Under the pieces are notes generated by a model. That model worked only from the letters and a program-made list of their open reading frames with translations. It did not search any database and was not told the origin of the DNA. Made by a program: the position numbers and the translations under genes. 64,000 bases of DNA, from assembly GCF_014638845.1 (NCBI RefSeq), contig NZ_BMFP01000002.1:78363-142362 (forward strand), in the 5' to 3' direction. Shown piece by piece: positions 41,972-50,090 of the stretch; within the stretch, counting starts at the first letter, position 1; each line of letters opens with the position of its first letter. The stretch comes from Pontibacter amylolyticus. GTDB taxonomy: Bacteria > Bacteroidota > Bacteroidia > Cytophagales > Hymenobacteraceae.

Positions 41972-43045
41972 ATGCCTGCTTTTAAGTCCGACAAACCTGT
42001 TCCATCGCTCACGCCACAGATCGCCTCTCCGGACCACCGCAGGCTGAGCCAACTGCAGCAGGAATTCAACAGGAAAGTGGCGCAGATAGAGCAGCTGAAG
42101 CAGGAGCTGGCCACACGGCGCGACAGCATGGACCTCGCTCAGAAGCGCATCGAGAAGGAGCTGCGCCCTATTATCATGCAGCAAGTGGCACAGCGCGTGG
42201 CCTTGGTTCATCTGCTGGACGATGCCTTTGCCCTGCCGCTGTTCAGTTTCCGTGAAAAAGAAAAGCTGGCCCAACTGATTGCCAGCATCAGCCTGGATCT
42301 GATCCAGAACTATGAGCGCGAAGACCTGATCGCCCTCCACGATCGATATGCCGAGGTGCCGTATGCCGAGCTTGATGCCTACCTGGATGAGGAGGAAAAT
42401 TTCACGGAGCAAGGTATAGCAGACGAGGAAGAAGCTATACCTGACAACTTGGATGAACTCGATGAGTTTGAGCGCCTGCAGGCCCAGTTGGACCGAGAAG
42501 AGGAAGAACGGGAACGGGCCAGGCAAGACCGTCAGAAAGGCCGCAAGACCAAAGCCCAGCAGGAGAAGGAGGCAAAGGCGAAAGCCGAACTCAGCAACAT
42601 CAGCAAGGCCAGCCGCCGCGTGTACACCGACCTGGCCAAACAGCTGCACCCCGACAAAGAGCAGGACGAAACCAAGCGGGCGTGGAAGGAAGAGGCGATG
42701 AAGCGCGTGACGCAAGCCTACCACCACGACGACTTTTTTGAGCTGCTGCGCCTGCAGATGGAGTTCCTGCAAGAGCAAGGCCAGGCATTGGACAAACTTC
42801 CCGACGAACAACTAGCTTACTATATCAGGCTTTTGGATGATCAGGTAAGCGAGCTACAGACAGATCTCAACGGTTTCATATTTGGCCCCAACGCCGCCTT
42901 CTACGAGCGCTTCTGCGGCAGCCAAAAACAAATGAACCAGAAGTTTAAGCAGGCGAAGGAAGGCCTAACCTACGAACTGGAACAGCTGAGGCAGCACCTG
43001 CGCGTGCTGCAGGACCCGGTGCAGATTAAAGTGATTTTGAAGTAA
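41972..43045 (+). CDS. J-domain-like protein
   Basis: A 357-residue soluble protein. A long helical N-terminal part (coiled-coil-like at about 20-75) leads to a highly charged linker (about 165-210, EEEERERARQDRQKGRK). Then comes a segment YTDLAKQLHPDKEQDETKRA with His226-Pro-Asp228, the J-domain tripeptide, in the usual loop between helices II and III. This suggests a DnaK co-chaperone interaction. The C-terminal part is helical. The J domain in the middle rather than at the N-terminus and the absence of G/F and zinc regions make it a class C type protein. The client is unknown. Confidence 0.78.
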   Translation: MPAFKSDKPVPSLTPQIASPDHRRLSQLQQEFNRKVAQIEQLKQELATRRDSMDLAQKRIEKELRPIIMQQVAQRVALVHLLDDAFALPLFSFREKEKLAQLIASISLDLIQNYEREDLIALHDRYAEVPYAELDAYLDEEENFTEQGIADEEEAIPDNLDELDEFERLQAQLDREEEERERARQDRQKGRKTKAQQEKEAKAKAELSNISKASRRVYTDLAKQLHPDKEQDETKRAWKEEAMKRVTQAYHHDDFFELLRLQMEFLQEQGQALDKLPDEQLAYYIRLLDDQVSELQTDLNGFIFGPNAAFYERFCGSQKQMNQKFKQAKEGLTYELEQLRQHLRVLQDPVQIKVILK

Positions 43046-43070
43046 GTCTTGGACACCATTACCTCGCAGT

Positions 43071-43095
43071 GCAACCTGCGCTCGAGGCAGGTTGC
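43071..43095. terminator. Hairpin between convergent genes
   Basis: GCAACCTGC (43071-43079) and GCAGGTTGC (43087-43095) form a nine-base stem, with no T-run on either side and a TATACCT copy right after it. Confidence 0.4.
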
Positions 43096-43133
43096 TATAC
43101 CTGCGCGCATCCATTTCAGCCCCTCAAGCAAGC

Positions 43134-44531
43134 CTACTTAAAAGAAACCACCGCCAGATCAGCCAGCTCCATCCTTGACTGCAGCAGGATACCGTACTTC
43201 GTTTTCAGGTCTTCTCTTGCCTGCTCGAAATCGTTTTTGGTCAATTTGAAGTTATATTTCCCTGATTCCAGCAGCTCTCTCTTGGCAATTATACCCACCT
43301 GAAAGTTTTTCTCGACAGCGCCTACCAATTCTCCAAGCGTTACGTTCTCGAATGTGATATCTTCCTCGTTATACTGAACGATAGACCGGCCTAGGTCGGC
43401 CACAGAATGGGTCACCAGCAGATCAGCATCGGCAATCGCCACATCCCAGTCATCCGTTTCTTCAGAGCGATACGTGACATCAAATTTATAGACTTGCTGC
43501 AGTTGCTCCAGCACCAGCTGTTTGTTTTGCTTCGCATCCTTAGCAAGTTTGTTCGCTTTAAACTTCAGGTCAATGGCCGTGTACTGGTGCCTGGTTTTGT
43601 CGAGCTTTACACGTGATTCTTCCTTATCCAACAACGCCAAAATAACATCGTGCAGCTTTTGGTTTTCAAACCCGATCGAGTCCGGGCCAATGAATTTAGA
43701 AGCGATGGCGGTTTGGTCGTGGAGCAAGTACTCCCCTACCTGCATGGTATAGTTTTCGTTCCGGATGTTCAGTTTCTCTTCCAGGGTTCCCAACGATGCC
43801 AGCGCCAGGCCGAAAAACAACGCATTGTGACTTGCGTGCAGGTAAAAACCCCAGCGGAAGCCGTGCTTCACGCGCATGTACCCCATTAGCATGCCTCCCA
43901 CGATCTGAGGAGCTATCAGAATCGGGATAAGCCAAACAGCTACTGAAGCGTAGTCGAAGTCGGTAAAATTGGTGATGTGAATGAGGCCAAAAGCAAAGGC
44001 CATGAAGTAAAAGAAGGCGCCGTATATCTTGCTCCACATCTTCTCCCAGAAACGCGTTATCGTCTCTCCGTTCAGGGCATAAAGCACCAATGCCATACCT
44101 AAAATAATCCAGGTGCCGATAGCTCCTTCCAAAGGAAACAGCGAGTAAGCCACTGCACCTAGTGCAATAGAAGCCGCCAATACGAGTAGCGTGATGTAGC
44201 CACTCTTAAACCGCAATCCGTAGCGGAAAACCAACTCCTCCAGAAATGGCACTACCAACACGCCCAAAAGCAAAAAGGCCCAGACCGGGAAGGACCGCAT
44301 CAATTCGAGCACAGCGTGGGTGTTGCCAGTATGCCATCCCAACAGGCTAACCAGTTGAATCACACCTATAATCGCGAACGAGAGCAGCAGATCAATTAAG
44401 AGCACATACAGCAGGATGCGAATTTTGAAAGAGAGGCTGCTTGTAGCGGCAGGCTGATCTTTTGGGTTTTTGAGGAAAAGCCACAGGTCAGTGGCGGTTT
44501 GTCTTAATTGGAGGGTAAAGGATTGAAGCAT
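43134..44531 (-). CDS. CPBP-type membrane protease with C-terminal DUF4974-like domain
   Basis: A 465-residue protein. The N-terminal 270 residues form about seven spans with the CPBP (Rce1/CAAX protease-like) motifs: EExxxR as Glu98-Glu99...Arg103 in FLEELVFRYGLR, a second His in FALGLIHITNF and a third motif in LHASHNALFFGLA. The remaining part is soluble. Its end, ITFENVTLGELVGAVEKNFQ followed by ESGKYNFKLTKNDFEQA, resembles the DUF4974/STN-like domain found at the C-terminus of anti-sigma FecR proteins. The fusion is unusual. It may couple proteolysis to sensing of a partner in the envelope, but that is inference. Confidence 0.85.
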   Translation of the reverse strand: MLQSFTLQLRQTATDLWLFLKNPKDQPAATSSLSFKIRILLYVLLIDLLLSFAIIGVIQLVSLLGWHTGNTHAVLELMRSFPVWAFLLLGVLVVPFLEELVFRYGLRFKSGYITLLVLAASIALGAVAYSLFPLEGAIGTWIILGMALVLYALNGETITRFWEKMWSKIYGAFFYFMAFAFGLIHITNFTDFDYASVAVWLIPILIAPQIVGGMLMGYMRVKHGFRWGFYLHASHNALFFGLALASLGTLEEKLNIRNENYTMQVGEYLLHDQTAIASKFIGPDSIGFENQKLHDVILALLDKEESRVKLDKTRHQYTAIDLKFKANKLAKDAKQNKQLVLEQLQQVYKFDVTYRSEETDDWDVAIADADLLVTHSVADLGRSIVQYNEEDITFENVTLGELVGAVEKNFQVGIIAKRELLESGKYNFKLTKNDFEQAREDLKTKYGILLQSRMELADLAVVSFK

Positions 44532-44634
44532 GGAGTAAAGATAGAGCTACTGTTGCACTAATTGCAGTCTAAATATATATAATTCCACCTATACTTCTAT
44601 GAATTCCTGCTGCTAATCTTGGTCCTGGAGCACA

Positions 44635-45429
44635 CTATACCTGCAGGTAGTTTTCCATGGTGTCGATCACTTCTAATGGGGCACTCAGATTCGGGCAGTG
44701 CCCCGTCGCTTTCAGGTGCACCAGCGTAGAGTTTTTGATGGCTTTATGCACGTAGTTGCCAACTTCCTCCGGCGCGATGATATCATCGGCACACTGCATG
44801 ATCAGCGCCTCAGTCTGGAGCTTTGGCAAGTCCTGCCGATTGTCCGACAGGAAGGTGACGTGGGCGAAGTGCCTGGCAATATCGGGGTCGGTGTTGCAGA
44901 AACTCTCTATTAATTCTTCCCCCAACGAAGGCTTATCCGGGTTTCCCATGATCAGGGGAGCAAATGTGTCGGCCCAAAGCGTATAGTCGTGCTCCATGTA
45001 AGCCAACATCGACAGGATGTCGGCCCGGTCGAACCCACCAATGTAGTTCTTATCGTTGATGTAGCAGGGCGAAGGACCGATCAGGATGAGTTTGCTAAAC
45101 AGGGCTGGTGTTTTGATCGCGCTGAGCACCCCCATCATGGCACTCACCGAGTGCCCTACAAAGATCACATCCTGCAGATCAAGGGTATCGATTATTTCCA
45201 GGATGTCGGTCGCATACCCATGCAGGGTGTTATACTTCACGGTATCGTATGCAGCGAGATCGGAGTTACCGGCACCTACGTGGTCGAACAGCACGATTTT
45301 GTAATGCTGCTGAAAAGCCGGTGTCACAAAACGCCACATATTCTGATCACAACCAAAACCATGGCCGAACACAAGCGGCTTCTCCCCTTTTCCGGAGATA
45401 TTGATATTATTTCGTTTGATCACATCCAT
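44635..45429 (-). CDS. RsbQ-like alpha/beta hydrolase
   Basis: A 264-residue alpha/beta hydrolase of the RsbQ/D14/KAI2 branch. Catalytic Ser94 is in FVGHSVSAMMG, the acid at Asp215/Asp216 in MQCADDIIAP, and His244 in ATGHCPNLSAP. The N-terminal FGHGFGCDQNMWRFV is diagnostic of the branch. In Bacillus, RsbQ serves the stress-response phosphatase RsbP, and plant relatives are hormone receptors. In Bacteroidota the partner is unknown, and the PAS protein 5 kb away is a possibility only by context. Confidence 0.9.
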   Translation of the reverse strand: MDVIKRNNINISGKGEKPLVFGHGFGCDQNMWRFVTPAFQQHYKIVLFDHVGAGNSDLAAYDTVKYNTLHGYATDILEIIDTLDLQDVIFVGHSVSAMMGVLSAIKTPALFSKLILIGPSPCYINDKNYIGGFDRADILSMLAYMEHDYTLWADTFAPLIMGNPDKPSLGEELIESFCNTDPDIARHFAHVTFLSDNRQDLPKLQTEALIMQCADDIIAPEEVGNYVHKAIKNSTLVHLKATGHCPNLSAPLEVIDTMENYLQV

Positions 45430-45675
45430 CGCATCCGACTACAAGCCTCTTCTGACTATCCTACAGGTATGGCTCACTCCATTATACGCAACGCCACAAG
45501 TATGGCTATACGAATTTAAAATAGGATAAAATCATACTCTACTCAAAAAGGTTGATCTGATCAATTGCACTTGAGTTAGGAGTTCTTAAAGGAGAGAGGG
45601 AAGACCTTGAGGAGTCAAACAACTTGCTTCATTCCCATTAGCTCTTTTGTATTTGAAAACCAGAAAGAGCGGAGG

Positions 45676-46161
45676 CTATATATGGGAAAGCGGTGCTGTC
45701 AGATCCCTGATTTCTGTCTGCAGTTCCTGGGCTAGAGGCTGTACTCGTGCCATAGCGTTTTGTTTGGTACCGTCACACGACAGCAGAATTTTAGTACCAT
45801 CCTCCAACCAAAGAAAACTATCAAACGAAGTGGAAGCGATGGGCCGCCAGGACCGGCGGGAGTTAGAGGCGATGGTTCTGTTCTTCTTGAGGAAGATGCA
45901 CTTTGTGCCGGGGTATGGTTCTCTGGTGCCAACAGTATAGCCTAAAATATTCAAGCCCATACAGTAAGTACCGCTGTACAGGTCAATTTCGAGGCATTTA
46001 TACTGCACCAATGGAAAAATCCCGAACAAGACCATGATGACACCAACCACGGGATAAGTCATAAACAGCCAGACGCCGCCAACAATAATCACAAAAGCGT
46101 ATACCTCCGTTGTGACGCCAATCGGGTCAGTCAGTCTGTAGCGGAGTAGAGGTGTTTCCAT
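45676..46161 (-). CDS. Two-span membrane protein, paralogue of 27926-28414
   Basis: A 161-residue protein with two membrane segments (about 22-41 and 43-54) and a cytoplasmic C-terminal domain containing CIFLKKNRTIASNSRRSW, FLWLEDGTKILLSCD and a closing helix TKQNAMARVQPLAQELQTEI with RDLT. The same order of features occurs in the 162-residue protein at 27926-28414. No known family is recognised. It is single, between the RsbQ-like gene and the mfd region. Confidence 0.75.
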   Translation of the reverse strand: METPLLRYRLTDPIGVTTEVYAFVIIVGGVWLFMTYPVVGVIMVLFGIFPLVQYKCLEIDLYSGTYCMGLNILGYTVGTREPYPGTKCIFLKKNRTIASNSRRSWRPIASTSFDSFLWLEDGTKILLSCDGTKQNAMARVQPLAQELQTEIRDLTAPLSHI

Positions 46162-46223
46162 CGCTATACAAGGTATCTTTTTCTACAGAAAAAGTCAGCT
46201 ATACTGTCAACAGATTAATGAAA

Positions 46224-46409
46224 TCACCTGAATAGTGCTTTACAAGTCGCTACCTGTTCTTGCCCAAAACACACTTGTACATACCCCGCGCGCAACTCAC
46301 GCTTTTTAATCAGCGGTTTTTGAGGCTCGAGCTGCAAATTCGCCCTAGCTAGTAGATTATATGCCTCCCCCGCAACTTTCTCCCTCTTCTCCCAGTTCTG
46401 ATAAAACAT
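46224..46409 (-). CDS. Possible small protein, doubtful
   Basis: An ATG-started frame of 61 residues (begins NWEKREKVAGEAYNLL, contains FGQEQVATCKALF). There is no recognised family, and no promoter was found on the minus strand. It is listed because it is the only candidate in a 340-base spacer and is helical with charged residues in a plausible pattern. It may well be spurious. Confidence 0.25.
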   Translation of the reverse strand: MFYQNWEKREKVAGEAYNLLARANLQLEPQKPLIKKRELRAGYVQVCFGQEQVATCKALFR

Positions 46410-46419
46410 TATCTTGTAG

Positions 46420-46427
46420 TATCTTTG
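46420..46427 (+). promoter_or_regulatory. Candidate -7 element of mfd
   Basis: TATCTTTG, a perfect TAnnTTTG, 78 bases before the mfd ATG. TTCTG at 46396-46400 is in about the right place for a weak -33. Confidence 0.6.
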
Positions 46428-46440
46428 TAAACTACAACCA

Positions 46441-46475
46441 GCAGAACACGACTCCCGAAAAGTCCTGTGTTCTGC
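46441..46475 (+). promoter_or_regulatory. Hairpin in the mfd leader
   Basis: GCAGAACAC (46441-46449) pairs perfectly with GTGTTCTGC (46467-46475). GACT/AGTC continues the stem inside with a two-base bulge. It lies between the promoter and the mfd start, followed by a loosely T-rich stretch, so it could be an attenuator-like or RNA-stability element. Confidence 0.6.
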
Positions 46476-46504
46476 CTTTGCTGTTTTGTGACTTTTTGAA
46501 CTGA

Positions 46505-49500
46505 ATGAAAGTAACTGATTTTCTAGAGCTGTACCGACTTGACGGGGTGGTGCAGACCATTGCCGAGCGACTCAAAGCCGATAAACCCTACCGTCTGCAG
46601 CTCAAGGGCATGGCGGGCAGCTTAGATGCCGTGATGGCCTCGGCCGTCTATACCTTGCACCCGCAGCACCAACTCTTCGTTTTGCACGACAAAGAGGAGG
46701 CGGCTTATTTCTATACCGATCTCAAAAACCTGCTTGGCGACGAGAAGGAGGTGATGCTGTTCCCGACGTCCTACAAGCGGCCCTACAGTTTCGACGATAC
46801 AGAGAACGCCAATATCCTGATGCGGGCCGAGGTGCTCAACCGCCTCAACACCAAATCCGACAAAGGCGAGCTGATCGTGACCTACCCCGAGGCACTCACC
46901 GAAAAGGTGATCAACAAAAAGTCGCTGGTGGAGAACACGCTGGGCGCGAAGGTAGGCGAAAAGCTGGATGTGAATTTCCTGAGCGAGATGCTGGCCGAGT
47001 ATGGCTTCGAGCGGACGGAGTTTGTGTACGAAGCGGGCCAGTACGCCGTGCGCGGCGGCATTGTGGACGTGTTCTCTTACGCCAACGACCTGCCCTACCG
47101 CATCGAGCTTTTCGGCGACGAGATCGAGAGTATCCGCTCTTTCGACCCCGACACGCAGCTGTCGGTGGAGACGAAGAAAAGCATCTCGATCATACCCAAC
47201 GTACAGACCAAACTCCTGCAGGAAACCCGTGAGGCTTTCCTAGACTTCCTACCGAAGAACACGGCCATTTGGTTTAAGGATGTGCGCCAGACGCTGGACG
47301 TGATCGATGAGTATTTCGACAAGGCAGCACAGGCCTTTGAGAAGCTGATGGCAGGCAGCGGCGGCACTCAGATCGTGTCGGACCCGGAGCAGCTGTTTCA
47401 GACGCAGAAGCAGTTCAAGAAGCTGCTCGAGAAGTTCAGCATCGTGGAGTTTGGCAAGCGCTTCAATTACAAAGACACCGAGGTGCTGCAATTCCAGTCC
47501 AAGCCGCAGCCTTCGTTCAACAAAGATTTCAACCGGCTGGTAAAAGACCTGCACGAGCAGCAGAGCAAGGGCTTTGTCAACGTCATCGCCACCGATTCGC
47601 CACGCCAGATCAACCGCCTCACCACCATCTTCGACGAGCTGGACCACGACATGCGTTTCCAGCACCTGGGCATTTCATTGCGGGAAGGCTTCATAGACGA
47701 GCAGCTCAAGATCACCTGCTATACCGATCACCAGCTCTTCGACCGCTTCTACCAGCACAAAGCCAAAGAGGGCCGCTCCAAGTCCAAAGCAATGACGCTC
47801 AAAGAGCTGCGTACCCTGCAGCCCGGCGATTACATCACGCACATGGACTACGGCGTGGGCCGCTTTGCCGGACTGGAGAAAGTGGAAGTAGGCGGCCGTC
47901 TACAGGAAGCCATCCGACTGGTATACCGCGACGACGATCTGCTCTATGTCTCTATTCACTCACTGCACAAGATCTCAAAGTATAGCGGCAAAGAGGGCGG
48001 CCCGCCGACCATGAGCAAGCTGGGTTCGCCGGAGTGGGAGAACAAGAAGAAGAAAGTAAAGAGCAAGGTAAAGGATATTGCCGCCGAGCTCATACAGCTA
48101 TACGCCAAGCGCAAAGCCGCACCGGGCTACGCCTATACCCGCGACGGCTTTCTGCAGGCCGAGCTGGAGTCGTCGTTTATTTATGAAGACACCCCCGACC
48201 AGGGCAAGGCCACCGAAGACGTGAAAGCCGATATGGAACAACCGCACCCGATGGACCGCCTCGTATGCGGTGATGTGGGCTTCGGCAAAACCGAGGTGGC
48301 CATACGTGCCGCCTTCAAAGCAGCCTGCGACGGCAAGCAGGTAGCCGTGCTCGTGCCTACCACGGTACTGGCCATGCAGCACTTCAAAACTTTCCGCGAC
48401 CGACTCGAGCAGTTCCCGGTGACGGTAGACTACATCAACCGCTTCAAAACGACCAAGGATATCAAGAACACCTTGCAGCGTGTAGCCGAGGGCAAAGTCG
48501 ATATTCTGATCGGGACGCACCGCATTGTCAGCAAAGACGTGAAGTTCAAAGACCTCGGCTTGCTTGTGATTGACGAAGAGCAAAAATTCGGGGTAAAGAC
48601 CAAAGAGAAGCTCAAGGAGATGCGCTTTAATGTGGACACACTCACGCTCACGGCCACGCCTATACCGCGTACGCTGCACTTTTCACTCATGGGAGCCCGC
48701 GACCTGAGCGTGATCGCCACGCCGCCGCCCAACCGTCAGCCGGTAAAAACGGAGCTGCATGTATTTGATGAAATTCTGATCCGGGACGCTGTGGCCACCG
48801 AGTTGAAGCGCGGCGGTCAAGTGTTTTTTGTGCACAACCGCGTAAAGGATATCGAGGAGATCGCCAACATGATCCTGAAGCTGGTGCCGGATGCCCGCAT
48901 CACTTTCGCCCACGGGCAGATGGACGGCGAGACGCTGGAAAAGCGCATGATGAAGTTCGTGGACGGCGAGTACGACGTGCTCGTGTCGACCAACATCATC
49001 GAATCGGGCCTGGACATACCGAACGCCAATACCATCATCATCAACCGGGCGCACATGTTCGGTCTGTCGGACCTGCACCAGATGCGGGGCCGTGTGGGCC
49101 GCTCCAACAAGAAAGCCTATTGCTACCTGCTCACACCGCCCGTAGCTGGTCTGCCAACCGATGCCCGCAAGCGTTTGAGCGTGCTCGAGGAGTTCTCTGA
49201 CCTGGGTGAGGGCTTTAAGATCGCCATGCGCGACCTCGACATACGGGGGGCAGGCAACCTACTGGGTGGCGAGCAAAGCGGCTTCATCAACGACCTGGGT
49301 TTCGAGATGTACCACCAGGTGCTCGACGATGCCATCAAGGAACTGAAGGAAACCGAGTTCCGCGATTTGTTCCTGAAAGACAACCTGGCGGAGTTTGTGG
49401 AGCCCGTGCGTGACTGCAACATCGAGACCGACATGGAAGTGCTGATACCGGATTGGTATGTGGGTAACATCTCGGAGCGCCTCAACCTGTACAGCAAACT

Positions 49501-49876
49501 CGACAGCACCAAAGACCTGCAGGACCTGGAGAAATTACAGGCCAGTATCGTGGACCGTTTTGGCCCGCTGCCGCAGGAGGTACAGAAACTGATCGAGATC
49601 GTGAAGCTTCGCTGGCAGGCCCAGCAGCTGGGTTTCGAAAAGCTCACCATCAAAAAAGAAGTGATGAAAGGCTACCTGCCGAGCGAGAACAACGATGCCT
49701 ACTTCCAGTCCGAGACCTTCGGCAATATTCTCAAATACGTGCAGCAGCATTCACGCCGCTCCCGCCTGAAAGAGGCCAAGGACAAACTGATCGTGATCGT
49801 GGAAGACATCCAGAGCATCGCCGATGCACGCGAAGTGTTTGACAGTCTCGACGTAAAGGCTACTGTGCAGGGGTAA
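46505..49876 (+). CDS. mfd: Transcription-repair coupling factor Mfd
   Basis: A 1123-residue translocase that removes stalled RNA polymerase from DNA lesions and recruits UvrA. Order: UvrB-homology region (residues 1-350), RNA-polymerase-interacting CarD-like domain (about 430-500, PGDYITHMDYGVGRFAGLE), RecG-like helicase with Walker A GDVGFGKTE (Lys595), DEEQ box at 690-693 and TATPIPRTLHFSL, then QMRGRVGRS and the C-terminal autoinhibitory TRCF domain. The length is normal. The gene holds only one TATACCT copy although several TATACCG or TATACCC near-matches occur. No uvr genes are near. Confidence 0.97.
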   Translation: MKVTDFLELYRLDGVVQTIAERLKADKPYRLQLKGMAGSLDAVMASAVYTLHPQHQLFVLHDKEEAAYFYTDLKNLLGDEKEVMLFPTSYKRPYSFDDTENANILMRAEVLNRLNTKSDKGELIVTYPEALTEKVINKKSLVENTLGAKVGEKLDVNFLSEMLAEYGFERTEFVYEAGQYAVRGGIVDVFSYANDLPYRIELFGDEIESIRSFDPDTQLSVETKKSISIIPNVQTKLLQETREAFLDFLPKNTAIWFKDVRQTLDVIDEYFDKAAQAFEKLMAGSGGTQIVSDPEQLFQTQKQFKKLLEKFSIVEFGKRFNYKDTEVLQFQSKPQPSFNKDFNRLVKDLHEQQSKGFVNVIATDSPRQINRLTTIFDELDHDMRFQHLGISLREGFIDEQLKITCYTDHQLFDRFYQHKAKEGRSKSKAMTLKELRTLQPGDYITHMDYGVGRFAGLEKVEVGGRLQEAIRLVYRDDDLLYVSIHSLHKISKYSGKEGGPPTMSKLGSPEWENKKKKVKSKVKDIAAELIQLYAKRKAAPGYAYTRDGFLQAELESSFIYEDTPDQGKATEDVKADMEQPHPMDRLVCGDVGFGKTEVAIRAAFKAACDGKQVAVLVPTTVLAMQHFKTFRDRLEQFPVTVDYINRFKTTKDIKNTLQRVAEGKVDILIGTHRIVSKDVKFKDLGLLVIDEEQKFGVKTKEKLKEMRFNVDTLTLTATPIPRTLHFSLMGARDLSVIATPPPNRQPVKTELHVFDEILIRDAVATELKRGGQVFFVHNRVKDIEEIANMILKLVPDARITFAHGQMDGETLEKRMMKFVDGEYDVLVSTNIIESGLDIPNANTIIINRAHMFGLSDLHQMRGRVGRSNKKAYCYLLTPPVAGLPTDARKRLSVLEEFSDLGEGFKIAMRDLDIRGAGNLLGGEQSGFINDLGFEMYHQVLDDAIKELKETEFRDLFLKDNLAEFVEPVRDCNIETDMEVLIPDWYVGNISERLNLYSKLDSTKDLQDLEKLQASIVDRFGPLPQEVQKLIEIVKLRWQAQQLGFEKLTIKKEVMKGYLPSENNDAYFQSETFGNILKYVQQHSRRSRLKEAKDKLIVIVEDIQSIADAREVFDSLDVKATVQG

Positions 49877-49918
49877 ACGTATTCACAGTAGACCCTTAAG
49901 GATAAATTAAATCATCCC

Positions 49919-49957
49919 GGCTGCACATGCCACGACGATACCATGGCATGTGTAGCC
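49919..49957 (+). terminator. Hairpin after mfd
   Basis: GGCTGCACATGCCA pairs with TGGCATGTGTAGCC with a single mismatch, 43 bases past the mfd stop. There is no strong T-run (ACGTTATATTTTC follows), so termination is probable but not certain. Confidence 0.5.
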
Positions 49958-49994
49958 ACGTTATATTTTCAGGGAGCACCGTATTTAAGGCAAC

Positions 49995-50008
49995 AATTCA
50001 GCTGAATT
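49995..50008. promoter_or_regulatory. Perfect 14-base palindrome upstream of the PAS gene
   Basis: AATTCAGCTGAATT, immediately before a -7-like TATTTTAG (50013-50020) and about 80 bases before the PAS gene start. It could be an operator. This is unproven. Confidence 0.35.
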
Positions 50009-50090
50009 TTGCTATTTTAGTGCCTCTACACTATGAAAACAGAACTTAAGACATTTTACTGTGCTTCCTAAAACCGCGACATCTCCACCC

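Larger units (their letters stand above)
46162..46504. other. Spacer before mfd
   Basis: About 340 bases. It contains one doubtful short ORF (46224-46409), a TATCTTTG -7 element and a hairpin in the presumed mfd leader. Nothing else is recognised. Confidence 0.55.

Noticed and set aside
48098..48679. Long minus-strand frame of 193 residues within mfd
   Set aside because: Antisense shadow of the helicase domain. Such long opposite frames are expected in GC-rich conserved genes.
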